A stretch of DNA of 55,934 nucleotides from Dendronalium phyllosphericum CENA369. GTDB taxonomy: Bacteria > Cyanobacteriota > Cyanobacteriia > Cyanobacteriales > Nostocaceae. Position numbers and translations under genes: made by a program. Numbering within the stretch: position 1 is the stretch's first letter; each line of letters starts with the position of its first letter. Below are positions 25,931 through 33,970 of the stretch, one piece after another. The stretch lies in NCBI RefSeq assembly GCF_016056275.1, contig NZ_JAECZA010000018.1, positions 1-55,934 on the forward strand. Direction: 5' to 3'. The notes beneath the pieces are model-generated. The model saw only the letters and a program-made list of their open reading frames with translations, was not told the origin of the DNA and did not search any database.

Positions 25931-27349
25931 TTAATGAGTTTGAATATAAGTTCTATTCACATTTGTCTGTGCAACTTCTTCGTACTTGAAAAAGCCAGGA
26001 TTGAGTATCCCGTTAGGGTCATATTTCCTTTTAATTTCATTGACTTTAGACCAGTAATTACCAAATTGGAGTCGCCATCGTGGCAAGTCAAATTCTGTCC
26101 AAGTAGCCATATATCTTTTGCCACCCATTTGAAAACCAAGGTCGGTAAGTAAATTTAACTGCTCTACGACAGGCTTTACCTGTGATTTAGGAATAGTAGG
26201 ATACATTCCCAACCCAATAATTAACTCTTCATCAGGTAAAGGAAACATCGGCATTTTAGTATTGCCAGAAACTAGACAAAATGAACCTACAGGTACAGTC
26301 CGGAAGTCAATAAAAGAAGGTAGACGTTCGAGAGCGATGTCGATATATTCTTTAGCCACAGACATTGGTAGCAGAACGTCTATCCAAGAGTTAGCAGTCT
26401 CTACAGGATGAGGAACTTGTGATATTGGTTGAATGAATTTATCAAAATTTAGTTCTTCAGTGTAAATGTGACGATAATAATTTAATTCAGAAAGTATTTT
26501 ATGTTCCTTTATCTTATTTAGATTATTTACTTCTAAAGTAAATTGCATTCTGTAAAACCACTGGATTAATGGCTTAATTCTCTTTTCACTTCCCCTAGAA
26601 AATCCGAGTAAGCAAGGAGAAAATAAAGATACTAAACCATCAATAAGACCTTCTGAGATTAAGAATACTTCATCATTCAAGAGATGCTCTAAGTCGTCAT
26701 AGCAAAGGAAATAAGTGCGAGTAAAAGGACGGAACTTTCTCAGTCGGTTTTGTACTTTAGTGATAATGCCGAACTGCCCATAACCGCAAAGAACGTGATA
26801 GAAAAGTTCGCTGTTTTCTTCAGGCGTACACCAAACAATATCTCCCGTTCCGGTTACAACTTCTAAACCCAAACAATTATCAGCTTGAGAACCGTAACGA
26901 AAAGAACTCAAACCTAAACCACCTGCGGAAAGAGTACCTCCTAAAGTTACTTCAAAGTTATTTGTTAGAACAGGAGGAATTACACCATGTGGTATTGAAG
27001 TATCAACTACTTGCTTCCAAGTAACACCAGCATCAGCTTTGTACCAAAGTTTATCCAAGTCAAACTCATGAATTTGATTTAGATTCCTCATATCTAAGAG
27101 GATGCCATCTTGGTTTAAAGATTGGCCGCTTAATGAATGTCCTGCCGCTCGTGATGAAATAGTTAACTCTTGGTCGGCAGCATACTTAATAGCTTTAGCA
27201 ATATCAGTAGAATTTTGAGGGCGAACAACAATTAGAGGCTGTTTTTGAATAATGTTGCCAAAATCCTGAGAAACTTCTCTTAAATCTGCTTCTTTATTGC
27301 TAACCTCACCTTCTATAAGATGATTTAAATCTGAGAGAATGCTATTCAT
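25931..27349 (-). CDS. FAD-dependent oxidase, cytokinin-dehydrogenase/BBE-like
   Basis: A 472-residue FAD-linked oxidase of the PCMH (VAO) type. The FAD-binding domain has PQNSTDIAKAIKYA and then AAGHSLSGQ, where the histidine is placed like the one that carries covalent FAD in plant cytokinin dehydrogenases. LGGTLSAGGLGLSSFRYG follows. The C-terminal domain includes SWIDVLLPMS and ends with KYDPNGILNPG, both reminiscent of cytokinin dehydrogenase. No signal peptide is seen. It sits immediately upstream of devBCA, so its product or substrate may be the exported compound. Cytokinin oxidation, or oxidation of another amine or ring system, are both possible. Confidence 0.75.
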   Translation of the reverse strand: MNSILSDLNHLIEGEVSNKEADLREVSQDFGNIIQKQPLIVVRPQNSTDIAKAIKYAADQELTISSRAAGHSLSGQSLNQDGILLDMRNLNQIHEFDLDKLWYKADAGVTWKQVVDTSIPHGVIPPVLTNNFEVTLGGTLSAGGLGLSSFRYGSQADNCLGLEVVTGTGDIVWCTPEENSELFYHVLCGYGQFGIITKVQNRLRKFRPFTRTYFLCYDDLEHLLNDEVFLISEGLIDGLVSLFSPCLLGFSRGSEKRIKPLIQWFYRMQFTLEVNNLNKIKEHKILSELNYYRHIYTEELNFDKFIQPISQVPHPVETANSWIDVLLPMSVAKEYIDIALERLPSFIDFRTVPVGSFCLVSGNTKMPMFPLPDEELIIGLGMYPTIPKSQVKPVVEQLNLLTDLGFQMGGKRYMATWTEFDLPRWRLQFGNYWSKVNEIKRKYDPNGILNPGFFKYEEVAQTNVNRTYIQTH

Positions 27350-27417
27350 GTAGCTTCAAAAAATGGTAAAGGATAGTTTGAATATATCAATCTCTTTAGA
27401 CAGGATGATGTATTCCA

Positions 27418-28056
27418 TTAATTAATAAACCGCATAGCGAGCATCTTGAAACCAATTTTAATTAAGCTAGTAACCAATGCAGCTACCTTGGAAATATGAT
27501 TTTTTAGCTTATAAAAAAAACTCTGCTTATCCGTACTTGATGCCATTACCTTCTTTGCAGGTCTTTCATACTTAAATACACAAACACAGCTACCTTCAGC
27601 TTGTTTACTAAGAATTGCAGCCTTCATACCAGGGAAAGCTCTTCTAGTTGCTTCCTGTTCCATTTCACAGAAGACACGACACGGATTATCGAAACCATAT
27701 TCTTTAGCGATCGCTAAAACTGGGCACACTCTTTGAATTTCTAGTGCTGCATCTATTTCATTTTGAGAAATATCAACTATTTCCATAGCAAAGCCCATCA
27801 ATTCTAATAAAGGATCTGCTTTCTTAAAGCCTTGAGCTAGGGTATTATCCTCAATAAAAGTTCCCATTAACGCCTGTTGCTGCTGGGGATATTTTTCCAT
27901 CATTTTTTCAAAAGCGGCTTCATCTCCCAGTTCTTCTACTAGGACTTTATATCTTTTAAATCTATTTCTAAATAGTTTCATGGCTTTAGATTCATCAATA
28001 GTGATGATATCTTCCATACGTAAGTTGCCTGTAACTAGTTCATTTTCTGTTTTCAT
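27418..28056 (-). CDS. L-2-amino-thiazoline-4-carboxylate hydrolase-like protein
   Basis: A protein of about 212 residues that resembles the ATC-hydrolase family. The family pattern is visible as RVCPVLAIAKEYGF, then NPCRVFCEMEQEATRRAF, then a glycine-cysteine-aromatic stretch (SCVCVFKYER). These motifs suggest a small-molecule binding or hydrolase fold with essential cysteines. The C-terminus ends in a hydrophobic helix that may touch the membrane. I prefer the ATG at 28056, preceded by GGAGA, over the frame start at 28119. It lies 68 bases upstream of the FAD oxidase and in the same direction. The true substrate is unknown and the family call is moderate. Confidence 0.55.
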   Translation of the reverse strand: MKTENELVTGNLRMEDIITIDESKAMKLFRNRFKRYKVLVEELGDEAAFEKMMEKYPQQQQALMGTFIEDNTLAQGFKKADPLLELMGFAMEIVDISQNEIDAALEIQRVCPVLAIAKEYGFDNPCRVFCEMEQEATRRAFPGMKAAILSKQAEGSCVCVFKYERPAKKVMASSTDKQSFFYKLKNHISKVAALVTSLIKIGFKMLAMRFIN

Positions 28057-28503
28057 TTCTTTCTGATTCTCCACTATCACAACTAGCAAATCATTAAAAT
28101 AATTCGTAATTCCAATCACTCACGAGAACTAAAGCTGTAAAATCACATCAACAATTACGAATTACCCTTCGGGTGACGCTCGTACCTCGCTAACGCTGCG
28201 CTAACGGCAGTTTGCCAACGACGCAAAGCGCCAAGACGGCAACTGCCTCACGAATTACGAATTATCTACTGGCATACACACAAAGCCAAATTATTCCGAG
28301 TAGCACATATCTACAAGCATTGACACAGATTAATACAATATCTATTTCGAGTTCGTTCGTTATAGATTCGTTGTACTGTCTCGTGAATTTTACTTTTTGT
28401 TGCCTCACATCCACCGATTTTGTTTTTCTCATTTCACTTCCCAATGAGTATGTTCTCTGCTTAATCTGGCTTCAATTCCAAATAACAATCTGGCTGGAAA
28501 AAT
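28057..28503. other. Spacer with interspersed repeat between hemF and the ATC-hydrolase-like gene
   Basis: No supported gene. Around 28155-28265 lies a repeat with GGGTGACGCTCGTACC and GGCAGTTTGCC/GGCAACTGCC blocks, framed by direct ACGAATTACGAATTA-type repeats, which is typical interspersed cyanobacterial repeat DNA. The rest is AT-rich and may hold a promoter for the downstream genes. Confidence 0.45.
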
Positions 28504-29508
28504 TTATAGCCATTCTCTAGGATTTTTAAGTACTTCTTTGAGCATTGCTTCTTGACTACCAGGGGCAGGTTGGTCGTCATATTCCCAACTGGCAGCTGGA
28601 GGCATACAGTTGAACACGCTTTGCTGCTTGACCATACCGCTTGCTAGACCAAAACGAATACCGCGATCGCAAGATAAAATAAACTCCACATAGCGCCCAC
28701 GCACCAGACGCTGCCAGTACCTATTCTTCTCTGTAAAAGGCATATCTTTACGTCTTTCTACAATCGGCATATAGGCCGGGAGAAAAGCTTCGGCACAATC
28801 TTTCACAAATGAAAGAAGTTTTTGGGGATTACCTTGATTGAGATGGTCGAAGAAAATCCCGCCTATGCCTCGACGTTCGCCACGATGTGGAATGTGGAAG
28901 TACTCATCACAAGACTTTTTAAAGCGGGGATAGTAAGAAGAATCGTACTTGTCGCAAACCTCTTTATGTATCCGATGAAAATGAACAGCATCTTCTTGGA
29001 AAAGGTAAGCCGGTGTGAGGTCTGCTCCACCTCCAAGCCACCAATAAACTGGTTTTGTACCGTTATCAATCTGGAAATAGCGGTAGTTAACATGAGCGGT
29101 AGGAGTCATCGGGTTATGAGGATGGATAACAAAGCTAGACCCTGTAGCAAAGAAACGGTTGCCTTTATTGCTAGTTATTCGATCTGCTACTTCTGTGGCG
29201 AGTGCTCCTGATTGCTGGAAAGACGTTCCAGAAGGTAATTCACCCTCTATCGCTACATAGTTAACCCCTACCTTTTCAAAGACATTGCCATTGTGCAAAC
29301 ACCGATCGATATAGATGGTGTCTTCGCTACTTTCGCCAGGTATCCAGATACCTTTGCGATCGCGAGTCCAAGACTGTTCGGCGAACCCTTTTCCATCTAG
29401 CGTTTCTAGAGCCTGACAAGTGTTTTCAAACATTTGTCTGAAAGACTTGTCGATTACTCCGCGCATTGTTGATGGTTGTGTCACCGATTTTTCTAGGACA
29501 TGGCTCAT
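28504..29508 (-). CDS. hemF: Oxygen-dependent coproporphyrinogen III oxidase, divergent paralogue
   Basis: Oxidatively decarboxylates coproporphyrinogen III to protoporphyrinogen IX, or acts on a related porphyrinogen. Family landmarks are NGNVFEKVGVN, SSFVIHPHNPMTPTAHVNYR, WWLGGGADLTPAY, AVHFHRIHKEVCD and GRYVEFILSCDRGIRFGL. The region after YVEF departs from the usual ESILMSLPP-type sequence (here QSVFNCMPPAASW), suggesting a specialised paralogue. The start is the ATG at 29508: AGGAG lies 7 bases upstream, inside the longer frame that opens with GTG at 29526. It sits between Rieske oxygenase genes and an FAD oxidase, not with the usual haem genes. Confidence 0.85.
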   Translation of the reverse strand: MSHVLEKSVTQPSTMRGVIDKSFRQMFENTCQALETLDGKGFAEQSWTRDRKGIWIPGESSEDTIYIDRCLHNGNVFEKVGVNYVAIEGELPSGTSFQQSGALATEVADRITSNKGNRFFATGSSFVIHPHNPMTPTAHVNYRYFQIDNGTKPVYWWLGGGADLTPAYLFQEDAVHFHRIHKEVCDKYDSSYYPRFKKSCDEYFHIPHRGERRGIGGIFFDHLNQGNPQKLLSFVKDCAEAFLPAYMPIVERRKDMPFTEKNRYWQRLVRGRYVEFILSCDRGIRFGLASGMVKQQSVFNCMPPAASWEYDDQPAPGSQEAMLKEVLKNPREWL

Positions 29509-29610
29509 AGTTATCTCCTCACTCACTATTGATTAAGTCTTTGTTGCTATGCGATAAGCCACAAACATGTTAGTTAGAGAACTCCAAAAAATAAATTATT
29601 CCGCTTAAAG

Positions 29611-29641
29611 TTGTTGACTGTTAACTGTTCGCAGTCAACAA
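29611..29641 (-). terminator. Hairpin between the first Rieske gene and hemF
   Basis: TTGTTGACTG and CAGTCAACAA form a perfect 10-base stem with an 11-base loop, about 50 bases after the Rieske stop. There is only a short T-rich tail on the minus strand. It may act as an attenuator or an RNA processing site between the two genes. Confidence 0.5.
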
Positions 29642-29693
29642 TAATAAAGGAATATTTTTTTGCTTGGAAGCCCCTTACTATTTAGTTTTGTCA

Positions 29694-30719
29694 TTAATAC
29701 TGTGAATCTAAAATCTCACATCCAAAATTTTTAGAAGATACTGTTAAATGCTTTTGAAGAAATTGGCGAAAAGTAATATCTAAAGCATCAGCAGCAACGT
29801 GAAGTTCTTCTGATATTTTGGGCATTGATTGAGAATCTAAAGTTGCAACTACTACTGTGTCTTCTTGGGCAAGTTTATGGTCGAGTTTTCTAAAGAAAAC
29901 ATCCAGCCAAGGTATAGGTAAAATATTACGATACAAAACGCGTTTGACTAAAGTATTTTTGTCATCAATAGGAAGATGAGCAACTAAAATACCAAACTTG
30001 ATATCAAACCTCTCACCTCTACCTATCCTTATTTCCGCTAACGTAACATTGGGTAAGTAGAAAGTCAATTTTGTTTGCAATTCTGGGCGACCGCCAAGTA
30101 ATAAATTTAAAAAATTTTTGGAATTACCTAAAGATTCATAATTAACGTTGGCAACTGCACCCCAATCGTATTTATCAACTTTATACTTAATAGTTTTATT
30201 GATGGGAATTCTCTGACCAAACGATTTTCTATGCACTGCGATCACATGGGTAAAGTCAAGATTAGCCTCCATGAGACGAGCATAGTTAGCATTATCTATA
30301 CCCTCATCGTAAACAGGCCGCATAGTCTCAACCATGTATTTTGGAAAAGTTGGCAAAGAAGGACGTTTTTCTTCTGGCAAGTCTCCATAAAATAGCCAAA
30401 CAAAACCGTATTTTTCCTTCACTGGGTAGCTATCTAAACTAGCTTTTTGAGGAATAGGTGTTCTGGGCGCATTGGAGGGTATTTCAATGCATTGGCCATC
30501 AGCTTGAAATTTCCATCCATGATAGGGACAACGGATACAGCCGTTTTCTACCCAGCCAAGAGATAAAGCAGCACCACGATGGGGACACTGGTCTTTCAAC
30601 GCGATGATTTGTCCTTGAGAGTTGCGGTAGAGAACAAATCTCTGATTGAACATCCCTATTTGCTTGGGTTTATCAGTAATTTTTGAGCTAAATTCACAAG
30701 CATACCAGAAGTTTTTCAA
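29694..30719 (-). CDS. Rieske non-haem iron oxygenase, PaO-like (copy B)
   Basis: An oxygenase with an N-terminal Rieske [2Fe-2S] domain (CPHRG, then CPYHGW, giving the CxH...CxxH ligands near residues 45-67). The catalytic domain has the mononuclear iron site EANLDFTHVIAVH. The layout matches pheophorbide a oxygenase and Tic55-like enzymes, but at about 341 residues it lacks their C-terminal membrane helices. The frame opens with a GTG at 30728, but AGGAGG touches that codon. The TTG at 30719, 8 bases after AGGAGG, is the likely start and gives the same KNFWYACEF N-terminus as the neighbouring copy. It is closely similar to the upstream gene, so the pair is a tandem duplication. Confidence 0.85.
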   Translation of the reverse strand: MKNFWYACEFSSKITDKPKQIGMFNQRFVLYRNSQGQIIALKDQCPHRGAALSLGWVENGCIRCPYHGWKFQADGQCIEIPSNAPRTPIPQKASLDSYPVKEKYGFVWLFYGDLPEEKRPSLPTFPKYMVETMRPVYDEGIDNANYARLMEANLDFTHVIAVHRKSFGQRIPINKTIKYKVDKYDWGAVANVNYESLGNSKNFLNLLLGGRPELQTKLTFYLPNVTLAEIRIGRGERFDIKFGILVAHLPIDDKNTLVKRVLYRNILPIPWLDVFFRKLDHKLAQEDTVVVATLDSQSMPKISEELHVAADALDITFRQFLQKHLTVSSKNFGCEILDSQY

Positions 30720-30728
30720 AGTATTCAC

Positions 30729-31017
30729 CTCCTATTTATTGTCTCGATAGTTGAATAGTGAATTGTGCTCCAGATTTGTCTTAAACAAAAACATTCTTTA
30801 GAGAAAAATACTTGTCTTTGTGCTTTTCCTCGCGCGAAGTATAGTATTATCGCTAGGCTGCCATAATACTCATGCAATAAGTCTATTTTGGGATTTTAAA
30901 ATTTACTCAGTATTAGATTGCAACCAGACATTTTGTATTTGATGCTATGTAGTTCGCAGTTAACACAAATACAAGAAATCTTTTTCAAGATGCTGGAGAA
31001 AATATCAATCTAATTCA
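30729..31017. other. Spacer between the two Rieske genes
   Basis: About 290 bases without a gene. AGTATTAT (30843-30850) and ATAATACT (30863-30870) form an 8-base inverted repeat that could be an operator or processing site. The spacer is long enough for a separate promoter for the downstream genes. Confidence 0.4.
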
Positions 31018-32067
31018 TTAACGAAGTGTAAGAAAGTGTACTTTTGAGTTATCTGATGCAGTTTTATTAGGCTCTAAACCCCAACCCATAGCTAAATATT
31101 TCTGGCGAAGCTTACGATAAGCAATAGTTAAAGCATCAGCAGGAACGTGAACTTCGGTTGATAAAGTATCAGGGATTAATTTGGGATGTTGGGATTCAGT
31201 TACTACCCTATCTTCTAAACCAACTTTCTGGTGAAACTTCACAAATATCCTATCTGCCCAAGAATAGGTAAAAAAATTGCGAAATTGAATTCGTTTACTA
31301 ATGGTCGTGTTGTCATCAACAGGAATATGGACAGCATAATTAATCATTTTGCCACGACCAAAGTCACTTTCAATCTTAGTTATGTTGGGAAGATAAAAGC
31401 TAGTTTTTGCATTTAACTGTGTGCGGGCTGGGCGAAAGAATGATTTAAATATACCATTCTTGGGTTTAGTGTAATTTTTGTATGTAATTTTGGCACTTAT
31501 ACCCCAATCTTCATCTCGAACTACATACTCTTCAACTCTTGGATCTTGTGCGAATCCAGCGCCAAAAGAATTAGCATGAACTGCATACAAATGAGCCGGG
31601 TCAAGAGCGTTTTCTATGACTCTGGTATAGTGAGCTTTCATTTCATATTCTAAGTAAATCGGATGCATTGTCGGGTCTTGATATTCTGGCAATGGAGGAA
31701 TTGGTGGGTACTGTTCTTCTGGCAAGTCTCCATAAAACAGCCAGACAAAACCATATTTTTCCTGCACTGGATAGCTGTCTACACTAGCTTTTTTAGGGAT
31801 GAGCGTTCCAGGTGCATTGGAAGGAATTTCGATACATTGACCATTCGCCTGAAATTTCCATCCATGATAGGGACAACGGATACAGCCGTTTTCTAGCCAT
31901 CCCATAGATAATGCAGCACCACGATGAGAACACCGATCTTTTAGCGCTACGACTTGTCCTTGCAAATTGCGATAAAGAACAAATCTCTGATTTAACATCA
32001 CAATTTGCTTGGGCTTGTTGGTAATAGCTGAACTAAATTCACAAGCATACCAGAAGTTTTTTATCAC
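31018..32067 (-). CDS. Rieske non-haem iron oxygenase, PaO-like (copy A)
   Basis: A 349-residue Rieske oxygenase. The cluster ligands are Cys46, His48, Cys65 and His68 (RCSHRG ... CPYHGWKF), and the mononuclear iron ligands Asp156, His159 and His164 lie in ENALDPAHLYAVH. It should use O2 and electrons from ferredoxin to hydroxylate or cleave a ring, and the closest motif resemblance I see is to pheophorbide a oxygenase-type proteins. The start is GTG at 32067 with AGGAG 7 bases upstream. It is the first gene of the co-directional run that continues to devA. The N-terminal 110 residues are nearly the same as in copy B, while the catalytic domains differ more, suggesting different substrates or regiospecificity. 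Confidence 0.85.
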   Translation of the reverse strand: MIKNFWYACEFSSAITNKPKQIVMLNQRFVLYRNLQGQVVALKDRCSHRGAALSMGWLENGCIRCPYHGWKFQANGQCIEIPSNAPGTLIPKKASVDSYPVQEKYGFVWLFYGDLPEEQYPPIPPLPEYQDPTMHPIYLEYEMKAHYTRVIENALDPAHLYAVHANSFGAGFAQDPRVEEYVVRDEDWGISAKITYKNYTKPKNGIFKSFFRPARTQLNAKTSFYLPNITKIESDFGRGKMINYAVHIPVDDNTTISKRIQFRNFFTYSWADRIFVKFHQKVGLEDRVVTESQHPKLIPDTLSTEVHVPADALTIAYRKLRQKYLAMGWGLEPNKTASDNSKVHFLTLR

Positions 32068-32584
32068 ACCAAAGCTCCTACTATCCTAGATAAACAGGTT
32101 ATTTGAAAGCGACTTTTTAACGGAAATACGAATCTCTAACTCAGTTTCTATGTTTTTGATATCAGGTGCGTTCGGTGCTGAATATAGATTAGCCCTCGCT
32201 TCAGTAGTTAGCATCACGGCTAAAACCGAATCACGCTCAAACATATCCTGAATAATGCGTACAGGCTATTTGCAAAGAATGGGGTTTACAAATATCGTCT
32301 GTGGTTTGTTGGCAAACAATCATCTAGTTTCACCTTGAACTACAAGCCGCGATCGCACGACAGTTAAGTTAAACTCAGCTCAGTTTGGCTTTGTTCGCTG
32401 ATTTCGATATTTATTTACCCCTGGCGACACTTTCTAGCGTCTATTGCTTTTGTTATGTGTCCGTCTTTGGGTATAGATGATAGCATACCAATGCACCAGT
32501 TGATTAGTCAACCAATGTATAATTTTGCTCTATGAACCATTGCACTAATAAACTAGTGAATAAGTTCATAAATCGGAGTATAGT
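32068..32584. other. Divergent promoter region, Rieske cluster and ribbon-helix-helix gene
   Basis: About 520 bases with no supported gene. It should contain the promoter of the Rieske-to-DevA gene run and, at the right, that of the small regulator. CACTA (32543-32547) and TAGTG (32554-32558) plus repeated CCAATG/CCATTG words just before the regulator start could be an autoregulatory operator. This is weak evidence. Confidence 0.35.
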
Positions 32585-32797
32585 GTGGCACAAGGAGAAT
32601 CTTCAATCAGGGTTTACCTATCGCCTGAAATAAAAGACAGGTTTAAAACAGTTTGCTTTTTTAAAGGACTCAATATGTCTGACGTTTCAGCGGAACTCAT
32701 TGAAAATTGGTTAGCCAAAAATGATATAGAACTGCCAACCTCACAGAAAAATTCTTCCACTCCTAAAAGTAAACTCTCTCCAAAGCAAAAACAGTGA
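32585..32797 (+). CDS. Ribbon-helix-helix (CopG/ParG-like) protein
   Basis: A 70-residue protein with the RHH pattern: a beta strand SIRVYLSPEIKDRF followed by two helices, GLNMSDVSAELIENWLAKN. The polar C-terminal tail is basic and disordered. Such proteins dimerise on DNA as repressors or as antitoxin- or partition-type adaptors. The start is GTG at 32585. No ParA or toxin gene is adjacent, although a 34-codon frame follows. It is next to, and divergent from, the Rieske cluster and might regulate it. Confidence 0.7.
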   Translation: MAQGESSIRVYLSPEIKDRFKTVCFFKGLNMSDVSAELIENWLAKNDIELPTSQKNSSTPKSKLSPKQKQ

Positions 32798-32806
32798 AGG
32801 ACGATT

Positions 32807-32911
32807 ATGACTAGAGAACAATTAGTCCTCCTAGAAACTAACCAAGACGACAGTAATTTTTTTACTAACAGTAATCGGGTAGTAGGAGGGAAAAAATATA
32901 AGTACTATTAA
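32807..32911 (+). CDS. Possible 34-residue peptide after the RHH gene
   Basis: An ATG frame of 34 codons lies 9 bases after the RHH stop, with GAAGGA as a possible ribosome-binding site. The peptide is polar at first (MTREQLVLLETNQDD) and basic at the end. It could be a real small gene cotranscribed with the regulator or the remains of a longer one. I see no homology. Confidence 0.25.
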   Translation: MTREQLVLLETNQDDSNFFTNSNRVVGGKKYKYY

Positions 32912-33176
32912 TAAACTTTGCTTTTAAAAACAGCTATGTTTATATGTCAATTGCAAGTAGCGATCGCGTACATCATATCCATACAACCAAATTCTCTTTT
33001 GGAGTTTGACAGTTGTTTGGCAACTCGCGTTGATTTAGAAAAATTGTTAGTAGTTGGTAAAATATATTACCCCTAACTAATATAGGAGATTAAGGGTTTA
33101 GGGAGTAGGTTTTAGCCATATTCATTGCCCAGTCTCTAATTCTCAGTACTCAGCCCCTACTCCCTAATTCTTAATT
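32912..33176. other. Intergenic region before the secreted protein gene
   Basis: About 265 bases with no gene, one HIP1 octamer near 32961 and AT-rich DNA, then a CTCAGTACTCAGCCCC repeat-like stretch just upstream of the next ATG. Confidence 0.35.
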
Positions 33177-33710
33177 ATGCTTAAATACAAATCTCTCGAT
33201 TGCAAAATATTACACACACTCATCTTAACTATTAGCCTAGCCACTATTTCCCTTTTACCAATTCCATCCTCACTAGCAGAAACTTCCTCAGTACCCCAGC
33301 CCTCAGATGCTCCTTTGGAACTAAACTTATTGACTAAACCAAAGGGTGCTGTAATTACAGCTAACACCATTGACCCAAAAGGATTAACAGTTCCTAGTTT
33401 ATGGTGGGCACAAGAAAACTCAGAAAACAAACTCTTAGATAACTGGATAGCATATCCAGCTTCTGCCAAAGAAGCTAGTCGAGTAGACCTGATAGTAAAT
33501 CAGCAAATCTGGAGTTTACTAAGCTATCTAGAACGCTACAGCTTTGTGAATCGCTTGGGTAGTTTAGCGCGTAAGGACGGTTATAACGTTCGGATTTTCA
33601 ATTATCAACAAGAGTTGCTAGCAACTTACACCTGTAACTTTCAATTAGCCCCGGCGTTATGTAATATCCGCATAAATGCTCAGAATAGGTTAGGGTTAGG
33701 GAAAAAGTGA
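33177..33710 (+). CDS. Secreted hypothetical protein
   Basis: A 177-residue protein with a signal peptide: a basic N-terminus, a hydrophobic core (HTLILTISLATISLLPI) and a likely cleavage after SSLA near residue 36. The mature part is polar, with no recognised domain, and contains two cysteines near the C-terminus (YTCNF and LCNIR) that could form a disulfide. It may be a periplasmic or lumenal protein. Its start is an ATG. Function unknown. Confidence 0.65.
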   Translation: MLKYKSLDCKILHTLILTISLATISLLPIPSSLAETSSVPQPSDAPLELNLLTKPKGAVITANTIDPKGLTVPSLWWAQENSENKLLDNWIAYPASAKEASRVDLIVNQQIWSLLSYLERYSFVNRLGSLARKDGYNVRIFNYQQELLATYTCNFQLAPALCNIRINAQNRLGLGKK

Positions 33711-33740
33711 AAGGGCGCAAGGCTTTGCATTCGTGCTATA

Positions 33741-33760
33741 AAGTCTGAAATTTCAGACTT
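33741..33760. repeat. AAGTCTGAAA palindrome
   Basis: A 20-base perfect palindrome about 30 bases after the stop of the secreted protein gene, followed 12 bases later by a run of six Ts. It may work as an imperfect terminator. Confidence 0.5.
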
Positions 33761-33843
33761 GAGCCTTTATGCTTTTTTGATAGAAGAAAGGCAGGAGGCA
33801 GAGGGCAGCTATGCTGAAGGAAGAAAAAGGTACAAACCTTGAT

Positions 33844-33884
33844 GCCACTTGCTATATGCCGGGAAACCCGTCCACCGCAGTGGC
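33844..33884. repeat. GCCACT interspersed palindrome, copy 2 (inverted)
   Basis: GCCACTTGC on the left and GCAGTGGC on the right flank a GGGAAACCCGTCC core. Read on the other strand this is the same family as 18854-18895, with GGAGCCACTGCG and GGGTTTCCCGGC blocks. It lies in the region between two convergent genes. Confidence 0.6.
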
Positions 33885-33970
33885 TCCCCCTTGTAGGCAA
33901 AAAATCAAAAACATTCTTTGCGAGATGCGTAGCACGAGAAAAGATACGTCCATTATCAAACGTCTTCCCT

